From IMG/VR virus record IMGVR_UViG_3300046810_000256, positions 19,007 through 83,006 of that record: a stretch of DNA of 64,000 bases; one strand, given 5' to 3'. Source of the stretch: a virus. The notes beneath the pieces are model-generated. The model was not told the DNA's origin. It did not search any database and saw nothing but the letters and a program-made list of their open reading frames with translations. Made by a program: the position numbers and the translations under genes. Positions 25,443 through 33,040 of this stretch are shown here, piece by piece. Numbering within the stretch: the stretch's first letter is position 1; every line of letters begins with the position of its first letter.

Positions 25443-26566
25443 GCGTCACCGCCGTTATCATCCAGCCCGGCGATATCGGCCATACGCTGGGCCATCGCGT
25501 CTCTCTGCGCTTGTGTGGCCTGCATGCCTTTCGCGTAGGCGTCATTCAGCGCAACCGTATCTACAACGGCCACAGGCGCCTGCGCCGGTTCGATATTCAT
25601 GTTGAAGATGCGGCCCAGCATTTCGAGGTAAGGGCGGGCGTCGTGGATCTTCATTTCCAGCCCATCTTTGGTTTCCTTCACGCCGCCGTACAGAGCCAGC
25701 GCGCCAGGCGAAAGGTGCCGGGTGTCTTTGAGCACGAGCTGGCCAATGCCATTGCCATTGCACTCAGGGCATTCCGGGTTAGGGTCGAGGTTGGCGTCGA
25801 AGCCCAGGCCGCCCAGCTCGTCGAGCACCGGTAACGGCTTGCGCTTCGCGGCCTTGGCTTCGGCCAGCGCCTCAGCATGGCGCGCCTTGCGCTCTTCCAG
25901 CTGACGCGGGGTCATCTGGTACCGGAAATCTTTGCCGTGGCAGCACCGGCAGCAGCGGTAAACGTATTCGACCAACTCCCGAGGGTCTGCCATCGCCGCG
26001 CCGTAGATGCGCTGAATGACTCGCCCGGTGATTTCCTCAGTCTTGGCAAACAGCTCCGCACGCTTGGCCAGCGTGTATGGGTGTTCCTTAACCTTCTTTA
26101 ACAGGCGACTGGCTGCTGCTGCCGCCACTGCATCGGATTTGCACTCGTAGCCTGCATCGAGATAGGACTGAGTGCCGTTTTGTGTGACCAGCCAAAGGTC
26201 GACAAACTTCGCCTGACGGGCGTCGAGATCGTGCAGACTCCCGGCCTGCAAGGCTTCCAGCTCTTTCGGTTTCAGCTTGACCGCTTTCTTCACTCGGGTG
26301 CTGCCGCCTGTTCCGCGAGGCGTTTTTGCTTGCGCCGGAGCACCCGGTACCGCCGCAGCAGGTTTTGCAGCACGGGGCTTTCGGGCTAAAGTAGCAGGCT
26401 TTTTAGGTGTCTTTGGAGAGGTGGCTTTTTGAACGCGGCCAGCACTCACCTTAACTTCTGGCTTTTTAGGGGGTGCAAACACAGGTTTGCCAGCCTTGTC
26501 CGGGGATTGATTATCCTCGGCTGGCTTAGCGCGCTCTTCGATACCCTCGATCTTTTTCCGTGCCAC
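25439..26566 (-). CDS. terS: Terminase small subunit-like DNA-binding protein
   Basis: 375 residues from a GTG at 26566 with AAGG about ten bases upstream. After a long Lys/Pro/Ala-rich tail (1-95), residues about 110-190 carry the TerS helix-turn-helix pattern: LDARQAKFVDLWLVTQNG.TQSYLDAGY. Then come cysteine pairs (CCRCCHG, CPECNGNG) forming a zinc-binding region, a common feature of this TerS group. TerS recognises the packaging site and recruits TerL. It starts the packaging operon. The nearest upstream element is a terminator and leader region. Confidence 0.75.
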   Translation of the reverse strand: MARKKIEGIEERAKPAEDNQSPDKAGKPVFAPPKKPEVKVSAGRVQKATSPKTPKKPATLARKPRAAKPAAAVPGAPAQAKTPRGTGGSTRVKKAVKLKPKELEALQAGSLHDLDARQAKFVDLWLVTQNGTQSYLDAGYECKSDAVAAAAASRLLKKVKEHPYTLAKRAELFAKTEEITGRVIQRIYGAAMADPRELVEYVYRCCRCCHGKDFRYQMTPRQLEERKARHAEALAEAKAAKRKPLPVLDELGGLGFDANLDPNPECPECNGNGIGQLVLKDTRHLSPGALALYGGVKETKDGLEMKIHDARPYLEMLGRIFNMNIEPAQAPVAVVDTVALNDAYAKGMQATQAQRDAMAQRMADIAGLDDNGGDA

Positions 26567-26920
26567 TGGTCATCAACCTTAAATGCAAAGTCTTTTGGCT
26601 ATCGGCCACGTAAAAAACGCCAACTTTCTGCGCGTTCGGCGCAAAAAAACCCGCAACTGCGGGCCGGATCCTGAAAGGACTAGCCCGCCGAAACGGGCTC
26701 CCCAATACCGTACAGGGGCCGCCACGGCTGGCGCTGCAATGGTGTCGAGACCATTTCCCCAATTTTGACCGTTATCCAACTCCGAATGCCTGATGGTGGC
26801 TCCCTGTCAGAAGCCCCCAATAACGGCGGAACCGTGTGAACAGCCCCCTCCGCCCAGCACCTAGCGCACGACAGCCCGGCATGGCCACCCTATGCCGGGT
26901 GGCTGGCTTACAAGCCGGTG
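26567..26920 (-). other. Non-coding leader with hairpins and terminator before terS
   Basis: About 350 bases without a gene. A strong terminator (26643-26663) and an adjoining AGCCCG/CGGGCT hairpin (about 26686-26704) lie nearest terS. A minus-strand frame at 26579-26779 (phrases DTIAAPAVAAPVRYWG, SGSGPQLRVFL) resembles spurious 'Ash'-type frames, so this may be another RNA-control leader. A leftward promoter for terS must lie in this stretch or read through from the repressor gene. Confidence 0.45.
26643..26663 (-). terminator. Strong rho-independent terminator
   Basis: CCCGCA/TGCGGG stem with a two-base loop, followed on the minus strand by TTTTTTTGCG. It ends transcription coming from the XRE repressor gene and lies in the terS leader. 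If transcription continues to terS, it would act as an attenuator. Confidence 0.8.
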
Positions 26921-27670
26921 TTAAAACAGGGCGTGTTGTACCGCTTCTCTCACCTGCTGCACCGTGCAGACAGGATGCTCGAATTCAATCAGGGCAGATT
27001 CGCGATGTTTGCGCGAAATGTGGTCTTTCATCACCACCGAAAACTCAGAAATAAGGCGCTCAAGACCTGCTCCGCCACGCAACCCCTCAAAAACAGCGCC
27101 GTGATGCTTGCGGATGACCCCCAGCGAATCGCTCAGCTCAATGGAGAGGCCTGCCAACTTACCCAGCAGCACCCGATCCATGCTCGCGCCTTCGACGCTC
27201 ACGGCCATCACCTGGGCCAAGCCTTCCATATAACGCTGGTTGTATTTGGTGAGCACACCCGTGAGCACGCCGGTGATCAGCGCCTGATTACCCTCTTCAG
27301 GCGCAAGGCCGAGATCGTCAGTGCGGCCCAGCAGGTAGTCAGTGGTGACGCTGTAAAGGTCGGCCAGGATCTGAAGGTTCTTCAGACTTGGCGAGCGGTG
27401 ACCGTTTTCAAAGAGGCTGATCATGGTCAGATTGGAATGACCGAGGCGCATAGCTACTTCAAGATCCTTGAGGCCCGCGGCGCGGCGGGCTTTCACAAGG
27501 CGAGCCGCAACGACATCACGCAGCGCTTGCTCTTCTTCCTTGGAACGGCTGGCCGGGCTCATGCCCTCCCCGCATTCCTCAGAATCGAACATCAGCATGC
27601 TTTCAGGCGCCGCTGCTTGCGCACCTTCCACCGGCATTACCGCGTTTTCGTTATCACCGATATCAGACAC
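26921..27670 (-). CDS. XRE-family repressor-like regulator
   Basis: 249 residues. The start is a GTG at 27670 preceded by AAGGGTG. The N-terminal 45 residues are a loose acidic/alanine-rich arm. Residues about 55-110 form a classic helix-turn-helix (ARLVKARRAAGLKDLEVAMRLG, HSNLTMISLFENGHRSPSLKNLQILADLY in order). The C-terminal part is helical and carries no protease signature (no LexA-type Ser-Lys pair), so it is not an autocleaving repressor. Its upstream region has a TATCCCCG site overlapping a -10-like TACAAT, suggesting autoregulation. It is the best repressor candidate of the left half. Confidence 0.7.
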   Translation of the reverse strand: MSDIGDNENAVMPVEGAQAAAPESMLMFDSEECGEGMSPASRSKEEEQALRDVVAARLVKARRAAGLKDLEVAMRLGHSNLTMISLFENGHRSPSLKNLQILADLYSVTTDYLLGRTDDLGLAPEEGNQALITGVLTGVLTKYNQRYMEGLAQVMAVSVEGASMDRVLLGKLAGLSIELSDSLGVIRKHHGAVFEGLRGGAGLERLISEFSVVMKDHISRKHRESALIEFEHPVCTVQQVREAVQHALF

Positions 27671-27918
27671 TTTGACGTCACCCTTACGACCACTGCTGTC
27701 AGAGCGCCATTAGATTGTATCCCCGTACCATTCGCAACCCCGGAACGCCCAAAAAGTTCCCAGTCACCCACGCGAAAATTGCCAACTTCTGGATTATTGG
27801 CCTGAACTGTTTTGGGAATTAACCGCCTTTTTAACGATGTTTCCGCGTGGATCCAATCAAATAGCACCTAATGACCGTCTGTCAGCACATCGGCGCACAA
27901 TTCAGCATGTAACCGGTT
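27671..27918 (-). promoter_or_regulatory. Upstream region of the XRE repressor gene
   Basis: 248 bases without a convincing gene. The minus strand holds GGGGATACAATC, where a half-site of the dispersed motif (plus-strand TATCCCCG, 27718-27725) overlaps a -10-like TACAAT. No good -35 is at the normal distance. The region probably contains the promoter and operator of the repressor gene starting at 27670. Confidence 0.45.
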
Positions 27919-28203
27919 TTATGCCGCATTTTCAGCGCTCTCCAGCGATTGAGCGCGCTCGTGAATCGCCAGCATTACGACCTTTAGCGCCTCACAGCGT
28001 GCGCGGTTAACCGTTTCCAGGCGTGCAAGGTAGGTACGCCGGGCGTGAAGGTCTTGGCTCATCAGGTACTGGCCGACATACTGGTCATGTAACCCCAAGC
28101 CATTCCAACAATAGCGATTTGTTGGCGGATAGCATGAACCGCAACGAAGTACGTGATTCATGTATCCCTCATGCGCTTGAAACGTGGCGTCGTCGAGCTG
28201 CAC
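27919..28203 (-). CDS. Small cysteine-rich phage protein
   Basis: 94 residues from a GTG at 28203, with GGAGGA six bases upstream; the stop codon of the upstream nuclease lies right before it. Cysteines at CGSC (about 21-24) and RYC (about 32) with YPPTNRYC spacing make a probable small zinc site. The rest is helical. Such small proteins are common in pseudomonad phages, but I know of no function. Confidence 0.6.
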   Translation of the reverse strand: MQLDDATFQAHEGYMNHVLRCGSCYPPTNRYCWNGLGLHDQYVGQYLMSQDLHARRTYLARLETVNRARCEALKVVMLAIHERAQSLESAENAA

Positions 28204-28707
28204 TTAGAATTCCTCCACGCTCCACGTAGGATCCCGGCCTTTGCTACCGGCCACCTTCTTCACAGCGATGAACTTGAATACCGGGAACATCCGCGCGGCC
28301 ACCTTGATTTTCACCCGAGCGTCATCCATCCAGACGCCCTTTACCTCATGCACCTCCAAGTGCCCACTGGCGAGCTGTACGAGGAAATCCGGTGCATATG
28401 TGGTCTTTTCTGCCAACGTCAGACGGAACGGTTCAAACTGGTACCAAACAATCTCACCAGCCATACGGCGCACTTCAAGGTGCGCCCGATAAGCCTCTTC
28501 GGTCTTGTTCAGCTCGCCTTTCTCCAGGCGCCCCAACGCCTGCATAGCCTTCATGCCCCCGCCACGGGCTGGCTTCTTCGCCTCATCGCCCGCCATGCGC
28601 AAGTGCTCCGGAACCGACTTGCTCCCGGTCTGCTTGCCCAGCGCCCGGCGCGTCATGTCCGGTGGCAGCCTGGCCAGATCCTCTTCTGAGAAAATGCGCT
28701 TGCTCAT
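28204..28707 (-). CDS. DUF1064-like nuclease
   Basis: 167 residues. The C-terminal half has the pattern TYAPDFLVQL..GHLEVHEVKGVWMDDARVKIKVAA, then FPVFKFIAVKK, typical of DUF1064 (PD-(D/E)XK-like) phage nucleases, with the D of APDF and the E.K pair of EVHEVKG as the likely catalytic residues. The likely role is in DNA recombination or Holliday-junction cutting. The gene starts in a one-base overlap (TGATG) with the small gene ending at 28707. Confidence 0.75.
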   Translation of the reverse strand: MSKRIFSEEDLARLPPDMTRRALGKQTGSKSVPEHLRMAGDEAKKPARGGGMKAMQALGRLEKGELNKTEEAYRAHLEVRRMAGEIVWYQFEPFRLTLAEKTTYAPDFLVQLASGHLEVHEVKGVWMDDARVKIKVAARMFPVFKFIAVKKVAGSKGRDPTWSVEEF

Positions 28708-28907
28708 CAGGCCACCGCACCGCTACAGCAATGACAGGAACGCACAGAGCCACGCGCCCGCAGCCAGATCATGTATTCGCGCTGCACCCGTTCATCCATG
28801 TAGTCGTCGAGGTCGCGCCCCATCGGGCCTTTCTTGCGTTCAAACGGGCCTTCGTTGTCACTCTCAAAATCACTGCGAGCCTCATCGGCCACTTCAAACA
28901 CGCTCAC
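28707..28907 (-). CDS. Hypothetical small acidic protein
   Basis: 66 residues from a GTG at 28907 with GGAGG seven bases upstream. The N-terminal half is acidic (DFESDNEG), and a short cysteine stretch (CHCCSG) closes it. It is coupled by overlap to the nuclease and its start overlaps the out-of-frame end of a small reading frame at 28926-29018. Confidence 0.55.
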   Translation of the reverse strand: MSVFEVADEARSDFESDNEGPFERKKGPMGRDLDDYMDERVQREYMIWLRARGSVRSCHCCSGAVA

Positions 28908-28925
28908 TGCACAGCCTCCAGATGA

Positions 28926-29018
28926 TCAAACGGGGTACGGAACTGGCCCCTGAATGGCGTCAGCCAATGTAATGGCGCGCACGGCGGCGCCACCCGCAGG
29001 GTTTGCAGGTGTTCGCAT
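28926..29018 (-). pseudogene. Small gene, apparently frameshifted in a C4 run
   Basis: ATG at 29018 gives 30 residues (MRTPANPAGGAA...GPVPYPV) ending in a stop at 28926. If one C of the run ccccg (around 28934) is removed, the frame continues to PYPFDHLEAVQ and its stop TGA overlaps the next start codon GTG in GTGA. The continuation looks conserved for pseudomonad phage small proteins, so a one-base insertion, assembly error or slippage is likely. The start lacks a clear ribosome site, so the gene itself is uncertain. Confidence 0.35.
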
Positions 29019-29039
29019 CAATCAGGGAGAGATTCCGGG

Positions 29040-29840
29040 TCAGGCTTGCAGCTGCTGCTCGGGCTGCTTGTCTACTTGACGGCGCAGGTAGAGCGCGGCC
29101 AGATCCATTGGGTACAAGGATCGCTCACCGGCCTGAATCGCGGTGTCGAGCGTCCACTGGCTGGTGCTCGCATTCAGGCGGTGCCAACCGGTGTTTGGGA
29201 AGTAGCCGAAGTAGGAAAGCTCTTCAGTGGCTTCGCACAGCAGGAAGTGAGTCGCCATCGACTCCGCGCCCATCATTTGCTGAATCTCGTCCAAGTGGTG
29301 CGGACGCAACGCGCCGGGCAGTGCATGGCCGTTGTAGTCGATTGGACGCTCCAGTCCCATGGATTCGCTGCGCTCCAGATGAAACGCCAGTGACCGCACC
29401 GGGCCTGCATCATCGTTTACGGCGAATGCTGCATGCTTGAACAGACGTCGCGCCCGCGGCAAACGCTCTTCTGTCGGCTCTTCTACCGGAACCCGTGGCC
29501 TTGCCACCAGTTTCGGGTGAAACACGCCAGCAGCGGCATCAGAGGGGCTTTGCGCAGGATCGCCAGCAGTTGACGCAGGTGCTTGCCGTGCTCTGGATGG
29601 CTTCAGCAGCTCGGGACGCTCACGCAGCGGCAGAAACTCGTCTTCGCCGACGATCACACTCCCCACCACACGCCCGAGGTCGACTTGATCCAGTACGAAC
29701 TCAACCAGCGCCAGCCCGCGCGCCAGCAACAGATTCAAGTTCTGATGCCCGCAACGCTTCAGCAGACTCTCGACCCGCGCCAAGCTGTTTGGCGTCATAG
29801 AAAACGTAATGTCGTGCCGCTGTAGTGCCTGACCGGTCAT
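29040..29840 (-). CDS. Hypothetical phage protein downstream of promoter A
   Basis: 266 residues from the ATG at 29840, which has GAGG a few bases upstream and lies about 28 bases after the promoter-A start site. The N-terminal part has helical TPNSLARVESLLKRCGHQNLNLL; the middle is proline/alanine-rich; the C-terminal 120 residues are mixed with aromatic residues (SYFGYFPNTGWHRLN). No known domain. It is the first gene of the unit started by promoter A. Confidence 0.6.
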   Translation of the reverse strand: MTGQALQRHDITFSMTPNSLARVESLLKRCGHQNLNLLLARGLALVEFVLDQVDLGRVVGSVIVGEDEFLPLRERPELLKPSRARQAPASTAGDPAQSPSDAAAGVFHPKLVARPRVPVEEPTEERLPRARRLFKHAAFAVNDDAGPVRSLAFHLERSESMGLERPIDYNGHALPGALRPHHLDEIQQMMGAESMATHFLLCEATEELSYFGYFPNTGWHRLNASTSQWTLDTAIQAGERSLYPMDLAALYLRRQVDKQPEQQLQA

Positions 29841-29870
29841 AGAAACCTCTGAACGTGTTGAATTGATATG

Positions 29871-29911
29871 CGACATAATGACATAAAGGCACTGTATCAC
29901 AATAGCGTTTC
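29871..29911 (-). promoter_or_regulatory. Leftward promoter A (one of three matching copies)
   Basis: Minus strand: -35 TTGTGA (29897-29902), 16 bases, -10 CATTAT (29875-29880), followed by GTCG. It shares the upstream element AACGCTATT and the block GTCATTATGTCG with promoters at 33982 and 43304. The leader to the ATG at 29840 is about 28 bases. Confidence 0.7.
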
Positions 29912-29952
29912 TGTGTTTTTGTGCTGTTTGCGCTCTCCCGGTAGCCAGACAC

Positions 29953-29976
29953 GAAAAAGCCCGCACGCGGCGGGCT
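29953..29976 (-). terminator. Rho-independent terminator
   Basis: The minus strand has AGCCCGCCGCG...CGGGCT with a short loop, followed by TTTTTCG. It ends the unit of small genes that begins at promoter B (33950 start), upstream of promoter A. Confidence 0.8.
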
Positions 29977-29998
29977 CTTCAGCGGACGGTATAGCGGC

Positions 29999-30244
29999 CT
30001 ACCCTGCTGCGGCTTCTTCGGCCTCAGCGTCCAGTACCAGCTTGTTCACGCCCCCGATCAACTCACCCACGGCGGTGTTGTAGGCCTGCTCAGCCTGGGC
30101 GCACTCGCGCAGCACCTTGTTGCGCTGCCGGGTTGTCATGCTGGTCAGCTGCTCCAGTGGCTTCATGGCCTTGCGGTGCTCGGCGCTGGCGTCGTTCACC
30201 GGGTTGATGAATTGGCGCAGGGCCACAGTGTCAATCTTTGCCAT
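29999..30244 (-). CDS. Hypothetical small phage protein
   Basis: 81 residues from the ATG at 30244, which has AGGA ten bases upstream and overlaps the previous gene by 14 bases. It is mostly helical with an alanine/glutamate-rich end (LDAEAEEAAAG). It is the last gene of its operon and is followed by a terminator. Function unknown. Confidence 0.55.
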   Translation of the reverse strand: MAKIDTVALRQFINPVNDASAEHRKAMKPLEQLTSMTTRQRNKVLRECAQAEQAYNTAVGELIGGVNKLVLDAEAEEAAAG

Positions 30245-30461
30245 GTCGGGTTTGTCCTGGCTCATCGAATTTGTGGGTTTGCACGTACCGGGCAAGATCG
30301 ATGCAGGCCGGACAGTCCACCAACGCATCCGTGGGCAGCCCCTGCTCGATGTCGCCATGCTTCACGCCGCACAGCGTCACGTATCCCTTGCGGCCAACGT
30401 AATGCGTCTGGTCACGCTCAGGGTGATAGGTCTTTTCAGCCAACGGCAATTGCTTGGCCAT
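30231..30461 (-). CDS. Small zinc-binding-type protein
   Basis: 76 residues. It has TYHPERDQTHYVGRKGYVTLCGVKH and a CPACIDLARYV motif (about 51-60), so it may bind zinc. It overlaps the next gene. The start at 30461 has a weak AGG/GAGA ribosome site. No function known. Confidence 0.55.
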   Translation of the reverse strand: MAKQLPLAEKTYHPERDQTHYVGRKGYVTLCGVKHGDIEQGLPTDALVDCPACIDLARYVQTHKFDEPGQTRHGKD

Positions 30462-30503
30462 CTGTCTCTACCTGTCATGTCATTAACTACGATAACGGCG
30501 CGG

Positions 30504-30734
30504 TCAGTACGCCCCGCCGCCTGCCTTGTGCCAATAGGCGCCATTCGCATCGGGCACCATCGGGTGCCGATCCATACTTGATGGCCAGCTTGCATACAGT
30601 GCTGGGTTACCGTCCTCAAGGAACACCACTGCATCCGGATGGCCACCTTCGTGCAGCTCGTTGATCAGGTCGGCCATGTCCTGACAGATGCTCTCAAAGC
30701 GCCTGATTTGCTTGGCGGTCAGTTTCTTTGCCAT
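30504..30734 (-). CDS. Hypothetical small protein (MAKKLTA family)
   Basis: 76 residues. Its first seven residues, MAKKLTA, and the following Q/R are shared with the gene at 32832-33038, so the two are related at the start. It contains a helical ICQDMADLINELHEGGHPDAVVF region. Role unknown. Confidence 0.5.
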   Translation of the reverse strand: MAKKLTAKQIRRFESICQDMADLINELHEGGHPDAVVFLEDGNPALYASWPSSMDRHPMVPDANGAYWHKAGGGAY

Positions 30735-30748
30735 GGTGGGTATTCCTT

Positions 30749-31027
30749 TCAGTTGCGGCTCACGGCGCGGTACGCCTCATAGGCTTCGAATTGCTCGTTG
30801 AAAGCGTCGGCCAGATCACATTCGGCGGAGACGGGCGCCATGACGTGCTGCACTGCTCGGGCAAAAGTGTCGCCCAGCTCCCGACGAGCCTCGCGGGCCT
30901 CTTTCTTCTCTGGCTGGCCGTTGGCCGGGTGCATCGCTTTGGCATCGGCGCGCAACCAGTCGGCCAGGATGTCCACCACGTAGCCGGGCAGCTCAATCGG
31001 GAACGGGTTGTTCTTGGCGTCGGTCAT
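30749..31027 (-). CDS. Hypothetical small protein
   Basis: 92 residues, helical and alanine/glutamate-rich (EAREARRELGDTFARAVQHV). The gene sits in the run of small leftward genes between promoter B and the terminator at 29953. No motif is recognised. Confidence 0.5.
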   Translation of the reverse strand: MTDAKNNPFPIELPGYVVDILADWLRADAKAMHPANGQPEKKEAREARRELGDTFARAVQHVMAPVSAECDLADAFNEQFEAYEAYRAVSRN

Positions 31028-31042
31028 CGTGGGATTCCTTTT

Positions 31043-31306
31043 CTACTCAAAGCCCAATGGGACGGTTTCAATTTCGAAGCGGTTGGCAGATCCATGACCT
31101 GGCGCCGGGTGCTTGTCCTCCCACTGGCGTAAAAGGCTTTCCCAATCGTCAACCACGTCATCAGCCAGGGTCAGCACGCTTGGCCGCGTGCGGTGATGCG
31201 CCTCTACCACGGCCAGATACGCCTTGGCCTGTTCTGGCGTAGTAAAGGCCCGCACCGGGTCGCGACCTTCATAGTCAACCACCGCCATCACCAGATGAAT
31301 CAGCAT
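31043..31306 (-). CDS. Hypothetical small protein
   Basis: 87 residues from the ATG at 31306 with AAGGA about nine bases upstream (an ATG three codons earlier is too close to its ribosome site). The pattern VDYEGRDPVRAFTTPEQAKAY resembles small phage proteins of the YegR-like sort, but no function is known. Confidence 0.5.
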   Translation of the reverse strand: MLIHLVMAVVDYEGRDPVRAFTTPEQAKAYLAVVEAHHRTRPSVLTLADDVVDDWESLLRQWEDKHPAPGHGSANRFEIETVPLGFE

Positions 31307-31320
31307 GGTGTGCATTCCTT

Positions 31321-31539
31321 TCAGTGCCGCACAGGCGCTGGAATGCCGCCTATGTTCTGCGCCAGCGCGTCGACGCTTTCCAGCGTTTCTTTGATGGCGG
31401 CCAGCACCTTTGCCTTGGCCTCGCTTTCGCGCACGCCCGGTTTCGTTGGGGCTAGCTCAAGCAGCGCCAGTGTGTTTTCTAAGCGCCTTCTGACTAAGGC
31501 CAGATCCTCGCGCGCCTCATCAAGCCCGTCACCATTCAT
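31321..31539 (-). CDS. Hypothetical small helical protein
   Basis: 72 residues from the ATG at 31539 in an ATGA overlap with the next gene upstream. It is a helical, leucine-rich protein (ALVRRRLENTLALLE). No domain. Confidence 0.5.
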   Translation of the reverse strand: MNGDGLDEAREDLALVRRRLENTLALLELAPTKPGVRESEAKAKVLAAIKETLESVDALAQNIGGIPAPVRH

Positions 31540-31799
31540 TGCGGCTCTCCAGGGGTTGTCGACTTTGGTGGGTGCCGGACACAGAACGGACATACCCAAC
31601 CGGCGCGCTTTTTCAGCCATCCGCCATCGCGGGCGTCCTGCTCCAGAGAGCGCATTAACTCCAGCAGGTCAGCCCGGTTGTCGTCGGCCATTCCCATCGG
31701 CCCGGCGTTGTCCGCTGTAAAGCAGCGCTCACCAATATTGCCGACTCCCTCGACTTCATCGCTGCGCTCTTCACAACGCAATTCAACCCATGTGCCCAT
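31536..31799 (-). CDS. Small zinc-motif protein
   Basis: 87 residues. It ends with WVCPFCVRHPP, so it may hold a zinc pair. The start at 31799 has AAGGA seven to eight bases upstream and is head-to-head with the LexA-box gene on the other strand. Confidence 0.55.
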   Translation of the reverse strand: MGTWVELRCEERSDEVEGVGNIGERCFTADNAGPMGMADDNRADLLELMRSLEQDARDGGWLKKRAGWVCPFCVRHPPKSTTPGEPQ

Positions 31800-31857
31800 T
31801 CTTGATTCCTTACTGGTGGGCTGCGCAGATTGGCAATCTCAGCCGCTCGCCAGCATA

Positions 31858-31873
31858 CTGGTTATACATACAG
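31858..31873 (+). promoter_or_regulatory. LexA (SOS) box
   Basis: CTGGTTATACATACAG has the CTG-N10-CAG pattern with an AT-rich centre, as for pseudomonad LexA sites. A -35/-10 pair TTGGCA (31831-31836) and CATACT (31855-31860) with 18-base spacing overlaps it. The next start codon is at 31891, 17 bases beyond. Confidence 0.7.
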
Positions 31874-31890
31874 CTTTAAGGCATTCATCC

Positions 31891-32139
31891 ATGCCCCAGG
31901 TACTACCACCGTTCATTCCGGTGACCCAAGACGAATTGCGCACTCTGTGGGTCAAGTATCCCGCCCCCGAGGTTCGCCGGTTGGCGCTTGAGGTTGCCCG
32001 GTACCGCAACGTGCTGGCCGAGATCGATCGGCTTTACAGAATCACCCATCAAGCTTGGCGGGACACGCAGGGCGGCAACCTCACGGCTCTGCACGAGCTC
32101 CAAGCGCTTATGTATGCAGAGCGCGAGCGGCTTCCTTGA
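31891..32139 (+). CDS. SOS-type small protein, rightward in a leftward operon
   Basis: 82 residues, directly downstream of the LexA box. It has a helical DELRTLWVKYP, EVRRLALEVARYRNVLAEIDRLY pattern. It points against all its neighbours, which points to separate control. In other phages LexA-controlled genes of this kind act on the lysogenic switch (for example Tum of phage 186), but no such function is shown here. Confidence 0.6.
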   Translation: MPQVLPPFIPVTQDELRTLWVKYPAPEVRRLALEVARYRNVLAEIDRLYRITHQAWRDTQGGNLTALHELQALMYAERERLP

Positions 32140-32142
32140 GCC

Positions 32143-32370
32143 TCAGCCGTCAGGACGATCAGTCAGCACTAGATGGCCAAGTTCGATCTGTACGAGGTTC
32201 CGACTGCGCAGACTGTCAAAATCTTTGCGGCGGGCAGGATTTGGAAGCCGTTCCGGAACCCAGCCATTGCGCCCCCAATAAACACCAATGGGCTGAGCCT
32301 CAAGGCGTTTCAGTATCGCCTTTTCGCCATCAGACAGCGGCGCTTCCCCAGCGCTTGCGGTGCGCGTCAC
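32143..32370 (-). CDS. Hypothetical small protein
   Basis: 75 residues from a GTG at 32370, which forms GTGA with the upstream stop and has GGGAAG six bases upstream. It contains ILKRLEAQPIGVYWG. It ends four bases after the stop of the rightward gene at 31891. No function known. Confidence 0.5.
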   Translation of the reverse strand: MTRTASAGEAPLSDGEKAILKRLEAQPIGVYWGRNGWVPERLPNPARRKDFDSLRSRNLVQIELGHLVLTDRPDG

Positions 32371-32612
32371 TGGTGCGCTTCCCACTGCGGGCGGCGCAGC
32401 CAAACGAATTCATGGCAGAACGTCACGAACTGCTGAAGCTCGCCATCTTGCTGGGCGGCCAGCACTTCGTCATAGCCGGTGGCCTTGTCGATCATGGCGT
32501 CAAACGGGCTGCGCGCCAGCTTCTCGCCGAGGTGGCAGCCGGTCAGACGGTTGAAGCCCTGCACAAACTCAGGCATGCCAGCGCACGCCAGGAGGCAATC
32601 GTAGAAAGTCAT
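32367..32612 (-). CDS. Hypothetical small protein
   Basis: 81 residues (MTFYDCLLACAGMPEFVQGF...). It overlaps the next gene by a GTGA and the upstream gene by an ATGA, so it is in an operon. It has a helical N-terminus. No family. Confidence 0.5.
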   Translation of the reverse strand: MTFYDCLLACAGMPEFVQGFNRLTGCHLGEKLARSPFDAMIDKATGYDEVLAAQQDGELQQFVTFCHEFVWLRRPQWEAHQ

Positions 32613-32869
32613 GTCAGCTTCCGATTTGTTGGGTTGATTTCAGGCAGGTCGTCGACCTCGCTGCCGTGTACGTGGCCAAGGCCGACATCGACGCGCAGAT
32701 CCAGAGCGCTGCCGGAATACCAGATTTCACTGCCTTGCACCCTCACCGAACGCTGGCGCAGCCAACGGTAGCGATCAGCGAACAGGCGCAGCTCCGCCAG
32801 TTCGTCCGCTGTCGGCAGTTCAGGCGCCAGCTCAATGGGTTTTTTCACTTTCGGCCTTCCGTGCTTCAT
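32609..32869 (-). CDS. Hypothetical small protein
   Basis: 86 residues from an ATG with GAG upstream. The upstream gene ends inside it (overlap 38 bases). It contains RYRWLRQRSVRVQGSEIWYSG. No function known. Confidence 0.45.
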   Translation of the reverse strand: MKHGRPKVKKPIELAPELPTADELAELRLFADRYRWLRQRSVRVQGSEIWYSGSALDLRVDVGLGHVHGSEVDDLPEINPTNRKLT

Positions 32870-33038
32870 CTGCTCGGGCCAACCATTTGCGGGCCTCTTT
32901 CTTCAGCCACTCAGACATCACCCGCCCTTCAGCGAATTCGCTGGGAACATTCGTCCAGCCCATCAGTAGGTGTTCTGCCGCTTCGTTCAAAGCCTCATAG
33001 CGGCCATCCATCTGTCTGGCGGTCAGCTTCTTGGCCAT
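32832..33038 (-). CDS. Hypothetical small protein (MAKKLTA family)
   Basis: 68 residues from the ATG at 33038. It starts MAKKLTARQ, as does the gene at 30504 (MAKKLTAKQ), suggesting a shared N-terminal module or duplication. The C-terminal part is Ala/Lys/Glu-rich helix. Confidence 0.5.
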   Translation of the reverse strand: MAKKLTARQMDGRYEALNEAAEHLLMGWTNVPSEFAEGRVMSEWLKKEARKWLARADEARKAESEKTH

Positions 33039-33040
33039 GG

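Noticed and set aside
27637-27867. 76-codon leftward frame upstream of the XRE gene
   Set aside because: It overlaps the repressor start, has no ribosome site and is best explained as regulatory DNA.
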